Positions 11,680-22,900 of a stretch of DNA of 64,000 nt are shown here, one piece after another. Below the pieces are notes generated by a model. It did no database searches and was not told where the DNA came from. It saw only the letters and a program-made list of their open reading frames with translations. The DNA is from Lineus longissimus. Taxonomy: Eukaryota; Nemertea; Pilidiophora; Heteronemertea; Lineidae. Location: NCBI RefSeq assembly GCF_910592395.1, contig NC_088311.1, positions 4,094,501 to 4,158,500 on the forward strand, in the 5' to 3' direction. The position numbers and the translations under genes are program-made. Numbering within the stretch: the stretch's first letter is position 1; each line of letters starts with the position of its first letter.

Positions 11680-14356
11680 TTATGGTAAGGGCTGGCCTGC
11701 TTTATAGTCCTCCACAAGAAGACGTGAAAAAGCTTTGACTTGATCGACTCCTCGTATTTCGTGCTCCAACAAAGGCATTTTCGTAATATTGAAATCTTCA
11801 TACAGGTCATCGATCTGTAACATAAGAGCATTTTATCAATTAACACATGCCTCCTTAAAAGGGTGATCAGTCCAAGTGATGATGCTGATTAGTGACAGCT
11901 GTTTGCTCACAAAGTTTTGGAATAGGCCTATCATTGAAATCATCTGATGTGGACTACGACAGGACCCAATCTGTGCCCTCCTGGAAATTTGCTCAATTTG
12001 TGAGTCCACCACATCACCCTGTCTCCCAGATCCTTTAGAATTCTTACCTGATCTAGATATTTTGCCTGTATCCGATGTCTGGATGCACACATTTTGCAGG
12101 GTTTCTCGCCTTCTGCTAAGAACAGTAACTGATTGACCACAACATTGTGGGTATCTATCCCACACTTCGTCAACTCCTGTACCAATCGCTCAGTTTCGTA
12201 GAGGGAGAGGAATTCTGCTATACACACACAGATGAATGTTGTCTGGTCCTGAAAATGAAACAATATGGTTAAACAGATAAAATAAGAAAACCGCACGAGT
12301 GGCTGATCCGAGTGTCCAGATTGCACGAGATGCTTTTTGGCCATTTCTCATTTTCTTCGTTCAAACATAATGTTAACTAGACCAGAATACTTACAGGGTT
12401 TTTGAACTGGTCATTAACTTGTCTTATGACTGGTAAGATATCTTCAAGCTTCTTTGTCATGTCGTCAGCATTAATATCTTGAAGACCCATAAAACCAGCA
12501 ATCTACAAAACAAAGCAAAAGCATTTAAGATGTCCTAGGCTACTGGAAGAAATACATGCACTGGACTTGCTGTTGCTCAACAGTGGAAGCCACTCAATTG
12601 TAATTCGGAAATTAGATGGCAAGCCAGAAAAAGGAGAAACAATATTGCTGGAATGATGCATTAGGAGACACAGACTACTCGAGAAGTAGTCAAGTTAAGG
12701 AGTTGCGTGATTCATACAATCAAGACTTGATACAACACAGTTTAGAATCTGTCATAATGCTGTCGGAATGAAAACTCTAAATCTTTTCTCACCTGTGTTA
12801 TAAATGGACTGATCTGATTCTTGAGTCTGAGAAGTTTACCTAAACCCTTCTCAACGACACTGGGGAAGGAGAGCAGTCGAAGGGTGTGCCCTGTAGGAGC
12901 TGTGTCAAACACAACCACAGAGAAATTCATACTCTTCACAAGCCTGAAACAGAACACAAGAAGGATGGAAGAGTTAGAAAACCGATTCTGGGACCCAGTC
13001 AATATACATGTATATTTATCATTATGCCTGGGGCGTTTGGCTAAGGAAGGGAAGTCCATTGCAAGCTACACGTGTTGCTCACTTGCTGGGATCTTTTGCT
13101 TTATGCCCTGGCAAGGAATCTCAGATCTACTCCTCATTCGAAGGACAGTGAAGAGCCGGTGACGGTTCAATTAGACTTCTGTAGTGTAAGTTGAGGACAT
13201 CTCTACAATGATTAAGGGCAGTCAGCCATATGGTGTCCCACTGTCCTTGAGGTTCCGACATTTTTCAGGAATTCTCCTGCTGATTTAATACCATTGCTAG
13301 AGCTTGAAGTTGATATTTTCATACCTCATAACTTCTGCATAACTCATTGCCTCATCAATGCCAGGGAAAGCCCCAAGTAATTCCTGCATCACGGTTTTAC
13401 CAAGATTCATCGCACTTCCATCCTCAAAGTAGTCATCTGGCAGTTCAGAAAAACCTAAGTTGGGATCAATTTCCTGTGAAAGAAAAGATTGGTCTTTTGT
13501 TCACAGAGTTGTTGACTGAAACAGAATGAAGTTCAATTGTAGAGTGGAACTTCAAGCTGTTCTTTTAAACTCATCTTCAGAGTGTGAGTTTCCTCTCTCC
13601 TCAATTACTGACAGCGATATATCATGATGGAGGCAAAAAAAAAAAAACTTCTTCAGAAAAAGATTTTCAAGAAACAGAATTCAACATATCCTAATTAAAC
13701 ATGTGATGTTTTCTTACCATGGCAAAAAGATTATCAAATCCCTTGACTTTTGTCGGGACCTTGGTAAATTTCTGGTCAAATGTATCAGAGATATTGTGGG
13801 CTGGATCAGTTGAAATAATCAGAACACTCTCTCTCACAGTACTCAACTGGACAGCAAGACTACAACTAAAAAGGAAATAACAGGACTCAGTTACTGAATG
13901 AACACAGTGTAATTTTGCACAGTGGGGCTATATTACTTTCAGTTTCACAAGGGGATAAGCTGAGATGCAGCATATTAAAATGCAGTGGCTGGTTTGTTGT
14001 GTAGCTGTGGTGGCTCTTGTCATTGTGAACGTCATCCTCCAACTGGCATGCACAAAGTTACCCGAGTTCCATGAAAATAACAGATTGACAGTGACTGACA
14101 TTCACTGACACTGTTATCTGTAGGCCTATCAATCATTATCATTCATTTCATATAAAAAATTTGGAACTAGGTAGTTTACAAAAATGATAAAAATACTGAA
14201 AGTGAAACTCTGTCGTCACTGACATACACTGTAATATGTTATTTACCTGCAAGTTGTCTTGCCAACACCACCCTTACCACCAACAAATACCCATTTTAAG
14301 GACGTTTGATCCAGAATATTCTTCACAGTCGGCTCGAGAGGCTCCAAATCATCCAT
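11680..14356 (-). CDS. ASNA1: ATPase ASNA1 / TRC40 / GET3, tail-anchored protein targeting factor
   Basis: Seven exons (high to low): 14247-14356, 13718-13859, 13325-13473, 12793-12943, 12395-12502, 12048-12248, 11680-11814. The product is 331 residues; the human protein is 348. All diagnostic elements are present: deviant Walker [11 protein letters not shown] (26-35), Switch [12 protein letters not shown] with D55, Switch [13 protein letters not shown] (146-156), and the zinc-binding CKMC pair (C271, C274) of the dimer interface. The protein shields C-terminal membrane anchors in the cytosol and hands them to the ER receptor WRB/CAML in an ATP-dependent cycle. The N-terminus [15 protein letters not shown] fits the family, though it is shorter than in vertebrates. 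Nothing is missing. A divergent small gene for a putative tail-anchored protein begins 1.6 kb upstream. Confidence 0.97.
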
Positions 14357-15991
14357 GTTGATGCAAGTCCTGTGTATTATGAGTATAACCTACGTGTAAA
14401 TGCTCTAAGGCAGACTGCGGTCAGGTTGCCGTCACGAAATATTTCATGAAACGAGAAAAATCTATTGTTCTTTCCCGATTCTCTCGTAAAGTACTGCGTA
14501 ATTGCTCAATTTAAAACAAAGAACAGATACATTGTATTATTCCAGCTTATTTGAAGTGGGATACATGTTCATATATGCAATATTGGTCGTGAAATCTGTA
14601 AAATCTGTTGCAAATTATTGAAAAGATTTCATGTTCTGCTAAGTTCAAAGTACCACACTTGGTTTGGCGATTTGGTGAAATCCGGAAAAACTAAATGAGG
14701 GATGTTTACTAATTTGCATAATGTGTGAACTTCGGAACCGAGGAGCGCCACCATCGGTGCTGAGGCAAACCAGGTTGGTTGGCGAGAAAGTCTATTGGCG
14801 ATTTCGTGTTACTTAATCTTGCCTATACCTGCCTATCTTGGCTGCTGCCTTCAGTTTATAACCTGGTATCCATCTACTATGGTACAAGCTGCCATTGTGA
14901 ACTATCCATTCATTATACACTCATGAGGAATATTGTCTCATGATCAGTTGGCACCACTTTTGCCAGTGTCGAACAGATTAACAGTTAAAAGAATAACTTC
15001 AACATCAGCCACCTTTTCACGGATGCAGTTTACGTTTCCACTTGATGAATGGCTGTTGGTCAGTCTAGGCTGAGTTATATACATATATGCGTATATATAT
15101 ATATAGTGAAGGTGTCTCATGACCAGTCATTTTTTAAAACATGTGCATTTGTTGAGTTCCTGGTCATCTGTATTCCCGCAGGAGAATTATTTGAGTACAT
15201 TGGAATGCATACTGGAACCATGACTTCCGTACTGCCATATGCTCATTTCAATACACTCCGCCTCTCGATACTTGTATCCAAAACCTTTTTCTCAGGTTGC
15301 ATCTTATTCCCGCCAAAAATCTTAGGGAAAAATTTGTCGCCGAGCAGCCTGGTTTGTCTCAGAACCGATAGTGGCGCTCCTAGGTCCCGAAGTTTGTATT
15401 ATGCAAATGAGTAAATCTCCCTCACTTAGTTTTTTCGGATTGCACCAAATCGCGCAGGGGGCATGACAAGAGCAGCTAGCTAGCTGAGCGCTCTCAAACG
15501 TCTGAGGTGAGTGTTGTTGCTTTGATTTACTTCTCAATAAGCTTATCTATCTCATAAGAAGGCCTGGTATCACCTGAGCCCAGACAGGTTTGCATAAACA
15601 CAGGAAAAAGCCTTGAATTTAGGGCATCTGTAGGTGTGCTTGCATTTTTGTTCGCCAACTCTACAGGGCGGTGCCAAAAAAATGTACACAGTTTTAGTTC
15701 ACACGAGTGTTGACCATGTCTAAATGGTGCATTCATGTCTTGCTTTGCTTTGCTTTGCCTTATTTGACTCTGTTGTAAAGAGAACATTTTCTGTAGTGAT
15801 CACTGTATGTATTGTATGACCTTTAAGTTTAAGATTAGCTTCGTTCATCTTCTTCAGCTGGTAAAGTCTGCCCAATTATTTCAGTCTCCCTCTGTCGGGC
15901 TCTGATCAACAGAAAATTTTGATTTGACCTGTACAATGTGAGCAGGCCGGTTGGTGATAACAACATAGTTTGGAACGCATACATTGGTGAG
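14357..15991. promoter_or_regulatory. Divergent intergenic region between ASNA1 and the tail-anchored gene
   Basis: It holds the upstream regions of both divergent genes and a large inverted repeat (arms 14667-14790 and 15333-15453). A TA microsatellite lies near 15068-15106. No coding region was recognised. Weak ORFs on both strands at 15049-15787 are unsupported. Confidence 0.5.
14667..15453. repeat. Inverted repeat pair, arms about 120 bp
   Basis: The left arm 14667-14790 reads GCGATTTGGTG...AATCCG..AAAAACTAA..TGAGGGA...ATTTGCATAAT...AACTTCGG...AGGAGCGCCAC.ATCGGT.CTGAG.CAAACCAGG. The right arm 15333-15453 is the same on the opposite strand, with roughly four of five bases matching. About 540 bp separate them. 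It could be a foldback element, two insertions of one dispersed repeat in opposite orientation, or a duplicated promoter segment. The arms sit about 310-430 bp upstream of ASNA1 and 540-660 bp upstream of the small gene. Confidence 0.8.
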
Positions 15992-16634
15992 ATGGCGGCG
16001 GAGGACACATCATCAATAAAGTGCAGAAAATCGGGTGAACTAAAAAGGTATGAAAGTCTTGAGATCTCAGAATGAGCTGTCCATCAATTTTGTAAATAAA
16101 AATGGGAGCAAAAATAGTTCATGTAAGTCCTTACACTTGCATCCTGGCGTAATCAGTGGTTTTAAATATACCCCTCTTCTCGTTATTTTGTGTACGATGA
16201 AGGAGTATCAAAACCTGTATCTCAGGATGTACACTTTTGGCCACATGTGTAAAATATGGCTCAATCTTTATGGTTACATTGCTTTACAAGTTGATTGTTG
16301 TGATTACAAGGATGAAAATAAAGGTAAAATTTGCAAGTTTTTATCTAATTTATCTAAAGTAAAGATATGAAGTACACTTGTAAGATTCTGTTATTACTAA
16401 CTCTATTCTGGTCTTTTCAGTGCCAATGGTCTTCAGGTTCACAAAGATGTGGATAATAATCGGTCATCGAAGCATAACAACAATGTTGTAAAATACAATA
16501 AATCCGAATTTTCAAGGAGGTCTCATGTGACCTACAGATGGTGGTGTGTGACAGTATTTCTTCATTCATTAGCTGCTGGACTATTTGTTGTGCTTTTAAT
16601 ATCAACATTGTGGAGAAGTTTTGTGGAGCATTAA
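15992..16634 (+). CDS. Small putative tail-anchored membrane protein, unrecognised
   Basis: Two exons, 15992-16047 and 16421-16634, join in phase to give 89 residues. The first exon starts MAAEDTSSIKCRK and ends with a clean GTATGA donor. The second follows TTTTCAG. The N-terminal 55 residues are hydrophilic, with a basic patch (FSRRSHVTYRWW) just before a single hydrophobic segment (about residues 63-82, CVTVFLHSLAAGLFVVLLIS). Only seven or so residues follow (LWRSFVEH end). That is the layout of a tail-anchored protein: a C-terminal anchor with the N-terminus in the cytosol. No family was recognised. The neighbouring divergent gene encodes the ATPase that inserts such proteins; this may be coincidence. 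The first exon is missed by ORF length filters. A long AT-rich stretch follows as a likely 3' UTR. Confidence 0.6.
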
Positions 16635-19600
16635 ACAAAACTTGGGATCTTAACCATGCTTTTTTGGTTGTGGAATGACTTGCGGAGAAATTATCACCTT
16701 TGGTAGTGCAGTGGATTTGAACATTTGCCATTGTGATGTGATATGGTGGTCTTTCAGGAAAATGTAAATAACCATTGTTGATTGATGGTGCTAATTTTCT
16801 TGTTGAATTTTATACCTGCATGTTGTAGAAAACATTAGTTTCCTCTGCTGATTCTGGTTTCAGTCAAAAACGGTTTCTGCTATGGAGCTATCCTGACTTT
16901 CTGTAAAAAAAACACACTCAATGGTAGCCCACCCATCATTTATCAAAATAGATGAGATCGAATTCAAGGATTGCAGTTGCACATCAGCCTTTGTCATCTC
17001 GGGTTGGCCCTAAATATTGTTTTACATAGGGGAGGTCAAATTTTCTAACATCCCTCTTGGCAGAAAAGCCTAAACCATCAGACAGTGTCAGTATTATATA
17101 ATCTAGAATTGGAACATCATCAACTATGTTGGGTAGAAAATACATGGCTAACCTGGCTCCATGTTAACTGTAAGATGTACCTAAATTTCATCTCATACAA
17201 GCTTTGTATCTTAAGTGAATGCAAATGTAGTTCAAACTGTTGCAAGTTGTAAAAAATGAGATTATTGATACAAGACGGGTTATTTTATGAACAAACACTG
17301 CTTACATTCTTTCTAGATAGAAGCTGTTGGTAATGTTGTTCGTTAGTTGTTTCTAGGTTAAACTAAAGGTAGTGAACTTCGATGTTCAATTGATGACTCG
17401 TGCACATTCAGTTTGTATACAACAGTTGACGGCGGGCTTTAGTTGAAATGTACTTGTAAAGTGAGTGTGACCAAACAGGTCAGTCTTTGAAGGTGGGATT
17501 TCGATAAACCACTAGAGTGGGCTGGGATTTTTGCAGGAGGTTGTTGGGTTTGTCCATTTATAGTCTAAAGCAGAGTTGCTGTACTGAGTGTAAAATCACA
17601 ATTATTTTCACATTTTTGACAAATTTGATTTATCTACCAGTATTGTAACAATGTGCCTGTATTGTATGTAAGTACAGTATGAATATATTATACCAACTAC
17701 ACAATGAACTGAGAAAAGGGATTCATTATCAGTCTCTAACATGCCATATATGAGGGTGACTGAGGGAACTCAATGGTGAAAATTTTCTCTGCCTGACTGA
17801 GATTGAGAAGAGTATAAGTCACGCCGTGCAATAGAATACAGTGTTCTGAAAAAGACAATCATAATTTAAAAACTAAAGCATTTTACTTTTAGAAATAACA
17901 TCCAAAAATACCTCAGTTCACTATTTTTAGAATTTCTTTCTACAAACGAATAGGTGTTCATACGCTGTAGTTCTAGTGGCTTGAAAAATTGTTTTTCAAT
18001 TGAAAATTGAAGTCATTTTTTCTGTATGCATTTCAAACTAACGCAGGGTAGTCATGTATTAGTATCTCGATTAGTCCCCCTCCCCCTTGCTTTGACAAGG
18101 AGCTCTCCTGTAAACAACTTTGTGTTTGTGACTTGCACAGTGTTCATTAGTTGTCCTGTGATTGCTAATTTTGATTGTGATTGATTTATTACAATTTTTT
18201 AACATTCCTTTGAATTAATACTGTATCTTATATCTACTTACTAATTTACACTGTATTTACACAGTTTATTTTGGTTGTAAACACTTTATAGCTTTTGAGA
18301 TTAGGATGATATCATATTTGTATTTAAACATCCATTTCATTTTTTGCTCAGCCTCTTGTTTGAAACAATACTTTACCAGTAATGTTGCACCTTGTTTTTT
18401 CTCATTTCATATGTACTTTTCACTTTATTCATTCATGATCTTTTTATCTTACTTTTCACATTCCATCTACAGTGGAACCTCCCTTAGCGGACACCTCTCT
18501 ATTAAGGACAAACGCTCTATTAAGGACACTAGTTCTGGTCCCAAATTGGTTGTATCCATTCAATTTAATCCATTAATTTCTACTGTAGTTTGTTGTGAAG
18601 TGACACACATGTATTCATTCATTGATACAGTGCAAAATATCACTACTGTGTGGTTTTGAATAATGGGGAACTAATAATGAGCAGGTGCTAGGGGGTTCAT
18701 TTATAAGTCTTTAGTTGACTAATTTGCACAGTTGATTCAAGACCTGGGCCTGGTTTGTCTTCCTTGTACAACAAGCTCGAAAAATGCTGAATGGTGCCAG
18801 TGTACTGCAAGACAAATAAGACTCCTATCAGTGACTTAGTGAAACCTGGCAAAATCTGGTGTTTATATTGTCCCTTAAAAATGTCACTATTGTCTTCCTG
18901 TTGAGTCAAAGTCTACCGAAGGGCCCAAATTTGTAAAGTATATCAATTTGTAATATCACCATATTTTCATGTGCAGTAAACCTTGTATTGGCCTTGCATA
19001 AACCAGACTTAATTGACTCATTGAGTGAAGTGAAACTATACAGTATACCAGTAAGTTAACAATGTAAACTACTATCCCCAACTCATGCAAAACGTCATTA
19101 GAGGGCTTTGCCAAAGAGATTGTAGCTGTAGGTCTTTTCACAAATATTATCTTAATGGGTATTTACCATTATGTAGTTTGTTTATATTTGCACATTCCCC
19201 AATTATTAGGTCATATCCCCAACCTGTATTAAATATGTGTATTTGAACAAAGTTTTGAATAATCAAAATGAGGCACTGTTGTTATTGCCTCTGTGTATTA
19301 AACTTGAGTCATAATAAATTTGATATATTTTTGTATATTGTTTTATGTTATTTTTTAGAGCTCGCCCTACTCTCGTCCTGTGGAAATCATCAACTCCTGC
19401 ACGGTTGATATGAAGTTAACTTGCGCACAATGCTCCTTCTCCATTCACGATCCCTTCTACTTGCTCACCATCACAGCGGACCGGGAGGAATGCATACATT
19501 ACTGCGAAGTCGCCCTTCCGTACTCTTCCTTGTAGAACAGTACAAAGAGGAGACGAACTCACCGTTGCGTGAGTCGTCCAGGCCGCAGTCGCACCCATAC

Positions 19601-19943
19601 GGCTTTATCGTTCGACCAACTCCCCAGTAGTACCACCTCTCCCGTGCATTCGAATGATATAAAATGCTTGCAAGAGGCCGAAAGTTTTACTCCGACCAGA
19701 GTTCAGATATTTATCCAAACATGAAAAGTTACACTTACACAATCCTCGTTGGTTTCAGATATGGTAGAAATGATAAGCACCGGTTACAATTCCATCCATT
19801 TTTCAAAATTGATAAGTTCGAACATGTTATCAAAGTTTCATAACCGACACATGTTCATCCCCCACACCTTCGAAAGGAGATTTACCGGCATAACAAGAAG
19901 AAACTAGTCACAGCATCATTAGCGCGCCAAATCGTCCCCAAAA
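16635..19943. other. Likely long 3' UTR, then lipase upstream region
   Basis: AT-rich sequence without convincing coding potential. AATAAA at 19313 could end a long 3' UTR of the small gene, but this is unproven. A pogo/Tigger-like transposon end lies at 18468-18545. Opposing ORFs around 19416-19630 show no family resemblance. The last few hundred bases should contain the lipase promoter; no TATA box was identified. Confidence 0.4.
18468..18545 (+). mobile_element. Transposon-end-like sequence, pogo/Tigger style (partial)
   Basis: It contains CAGTGGAACCTCCCTTAGCG, then a doubled CTCTATTAAGGACA motif. CAGTGGAACCTC followed by 'taaggac' or 'gcggacacc' is typical of terminal repeats of Tc1/mariner-superfamily (pogo-type) elements and their MITEs in invertebrates. 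No partner terminus was found nearby, so this is a solo or decayed end. Confidence 0.4.
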
Positions 19944-22900
19944 ATGGCCGGGACGCTGATCATCTATGTATTCGGGCTGTTCTTTCTTGGTGTGCAGACA
20001 CGAGGTGCTGATGTTGCCAAACGTAAGTACTGACAATGTGATGGTTGGTCACTTCAACCGTGTGTGAGGGTAACTCATTGTGATCATACAGGGAATTCCC
20101 TTTGATCATGTTGAGTAGTGTTGACGCTGTGTGTTTCTCCTTTGACCCCCTGCTCATTATCAACATATTTTCATAAGTTGATGCTAAAAAATAGATAAAA
20201 GAGAGAAACAGAAGGTCGAAATTTCTCTACTAATCATCGTCCACTTATCACTAGCACTGAGTTCGTTATTGCTTCAGGCTTGATTCCTGTGACAAAGTGC
20301 TACGGGGAGCTCGGATGCCTCAGCACGGGGGGCGCATTCTATGACCTCAGTTCTCGGCCCCTGCAGCTCCTACCGCAGGAGAGGAACGACATCGACACCG
20401 TATTTCTGGTGTACAACAGAAACACTGGTGGAAGAATGGAACTCCTGAACCCAAGGTTACCAGCCGGGATCAGCCTTACGCGATTTGACCCAAGTTTGGA
20501 GACCAAAGTTATCATTCATGGATTTTTGGATAGTTCAAGGGCAATGTGGGTTAATGTAGGTAACTCAACGATAGGGACATATACTGTAGCCATTCGTTTC
20601 GTCCCGCCATGGTCTTTCAATACAAAATGCAGGCCGCTGCAGTTTAGAGAATGTCATCCGTTGCTCAGTGTGATATTCCAACCCTTTCCATGCTTTCTAT
20701 TATATAGATCTCTCCATTTTGTAATTTTGAACTCCCGGGGACTATCATTTGTCTCTTTGGCGTCGAATTTTTTGCTGGGATTGAAAATCCCTGGTACCAT
20801 ACAACATATAACATATATCCCACCCACTAAATGAGGAATTGCATACATGTATTTGATTTCAGCAAACCGCCAATGAGTTCCTGCGGAAGTCAGACGTGAA
20901 TGTGATCCTCGTTGACTGGGAGAAAGGAGGTGCCTTCCCATACCACCAGGCAACAGCCAACACGCGCTTGGTCGGACTTGAGCTGGCGCAGCTTATCACT
21001 GTCCTGGGGGTTCGTATAACTTATAAGTTGTCAGAATCAAATTTATACTTCAGCTGGGGGAGCTGCTGAGAATTATTTGAAGATAAACCGGGTCCATGGG
21101 CCAAGAAAATACGAAATACAGCTCAACTGCCCGCCGATTTGATGACGCGACAACGACGTAATAATATAAGGGGGTAACTGGCGTTTATCCCGAGTGATGG
21201 AAAGCATGTGCCGATTTTCAAATATTCAAGCGGTTTGGAATCACGAACAGTACCAAACAAACACTGCTTCAGCCATATTGTTGGATTTGTCTTGCAAACA
21301 TGACAGCATTAAGAAATGCTTTCCTACATGTACTTCAGAATGCGACTGGTGTTCAACCTGATAGCTTTCATCTGATCGGGTCGGGCCTTGGTGCTCATCT
21401 TGCTAGCTACACGGGCAACACGCTCTACGGAAGGCTCAAACGTATTACTGGTAGGTTGTTCTATTGTCAGCATGTATGTATATGCATGTAGAAGAGAATT
21501 TAGAGAAATTCAACGCTTTTGTACACTTGTTTACGGGATACGGAGTGCATTGCGTGAGAATCAACAAGCTGAGACCTGTATCATGGCATTGACGATCGCG
21601 TCAGCATGCGCATAAAGGAAACGTTGAATCTCTTCTCTCTCTATATTGTCGAAAAAGATTAAAACTACGGACTTTATAAGTTCGGTTTTCCAAAACACCC
21701 AATATGTCGTAACTAGTGGACATTATACTAGTTCACTTGTCAGATGAGTAAGCGGACGGGGACTTGTATGGAAAAGGATGATACCATCTTCTTTGTCTTT
21801 GACAATCGTCGCTCCAACTTTTCCGTTTAGCTACAAAAACCGGCTTGGATGAATCGAAAGAAAGTCAAAATACCGTCAATGCATATGGAAGACATTGTCA
21901 AATTAACTGTAGCATGTCTCAAGTCAGTTGTACATTAGAACAATACTAATCTTTTTAAACCATTTTCACCTGAAATTTTCCAAAAGGGCTTGATCCGGCC
22001 GGACCATACTTCGAGGGCACTGACATCGCCGTCCGCCTGGACCCCAGTGATGCACAGTTTGTGGATGTCATCCATACAGATGCCGATAGCTTGCTTGGAG
22101 CAGTCACAGGAAATGGTGGTAGGTCATATATCCATTTATAAAATCAAAAATCTAGTGAGTAGATAATAGTTTATTGCGTTAGATGGTCGTCCTGAAGCAT
22201 ACCAAGCGAAGTCTGCAGAAATGCGTTGGACTTGTTGCCCGAACATCGTTGGTTACCCAACAAGATTTGCGACGTCGGGCTAGTTATTTAAACTACAGAC
22301 TGCAACGTCTTCCGAATGAAAGTTCTTTAAGTTCGTGTCCGAGTTATGATTAAACAAATTGCCAAAGAAATCTAGGGCAATGCGAATCAAGTCAACGCTA
22401 GAAATCACTTTTTATCGTTGGATAGGCATGGGTATGAATCAGCCTTGCGGGCACGTCGACTTCTATCCCAATGGCGGTCAGGAACAGCCAGGGTGTGATA
22501 ACAGCATCATCGATAATATCATAGTTCATGGTCTGTTTGAAAGTAAGTCTTACCTTGTTCGACATATCGATCTCCACTAGGACGGGGACATCATGCACTT
22601 TGAAAGGTCGCCAAATGTAAAATTGGTCCCTAGGTAAGCTTACATTTTGATTTATTATTTCACAAATGTATTTGGTTCTGAACGCATCTTTGTCATGAAC
22701 ACTTTTGAGGCATCAACTTGCTCCCATGGCGTGGCACGCGAAGTGCTGAAAAAACGCAATGTAATGTACATTTAGTTTACATGTACATGACGTTTCAGGC
22801 GGTAAGCAATATGTGGCATGCTCCCACATCAGAGCTCACGATTTGTTTATGGATTCCATCAACACCCAATGCCCATACACCTCATACAGATGCGACTCTT

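Noticed and set aside
15049-15787. ORFs on both strands between ASNA1 and the small gene
   Set aside because: They overlap an inverted repeat and have no protein features.
16050-16370. 106-codon + ORF
   Set aside because: It lies in the intron of the small tail-anchored gene and begins after the donor.
19416-19630. Opposing ORFs upstream of the lipase
   Set aside because: No recognisable domains or splice partners.
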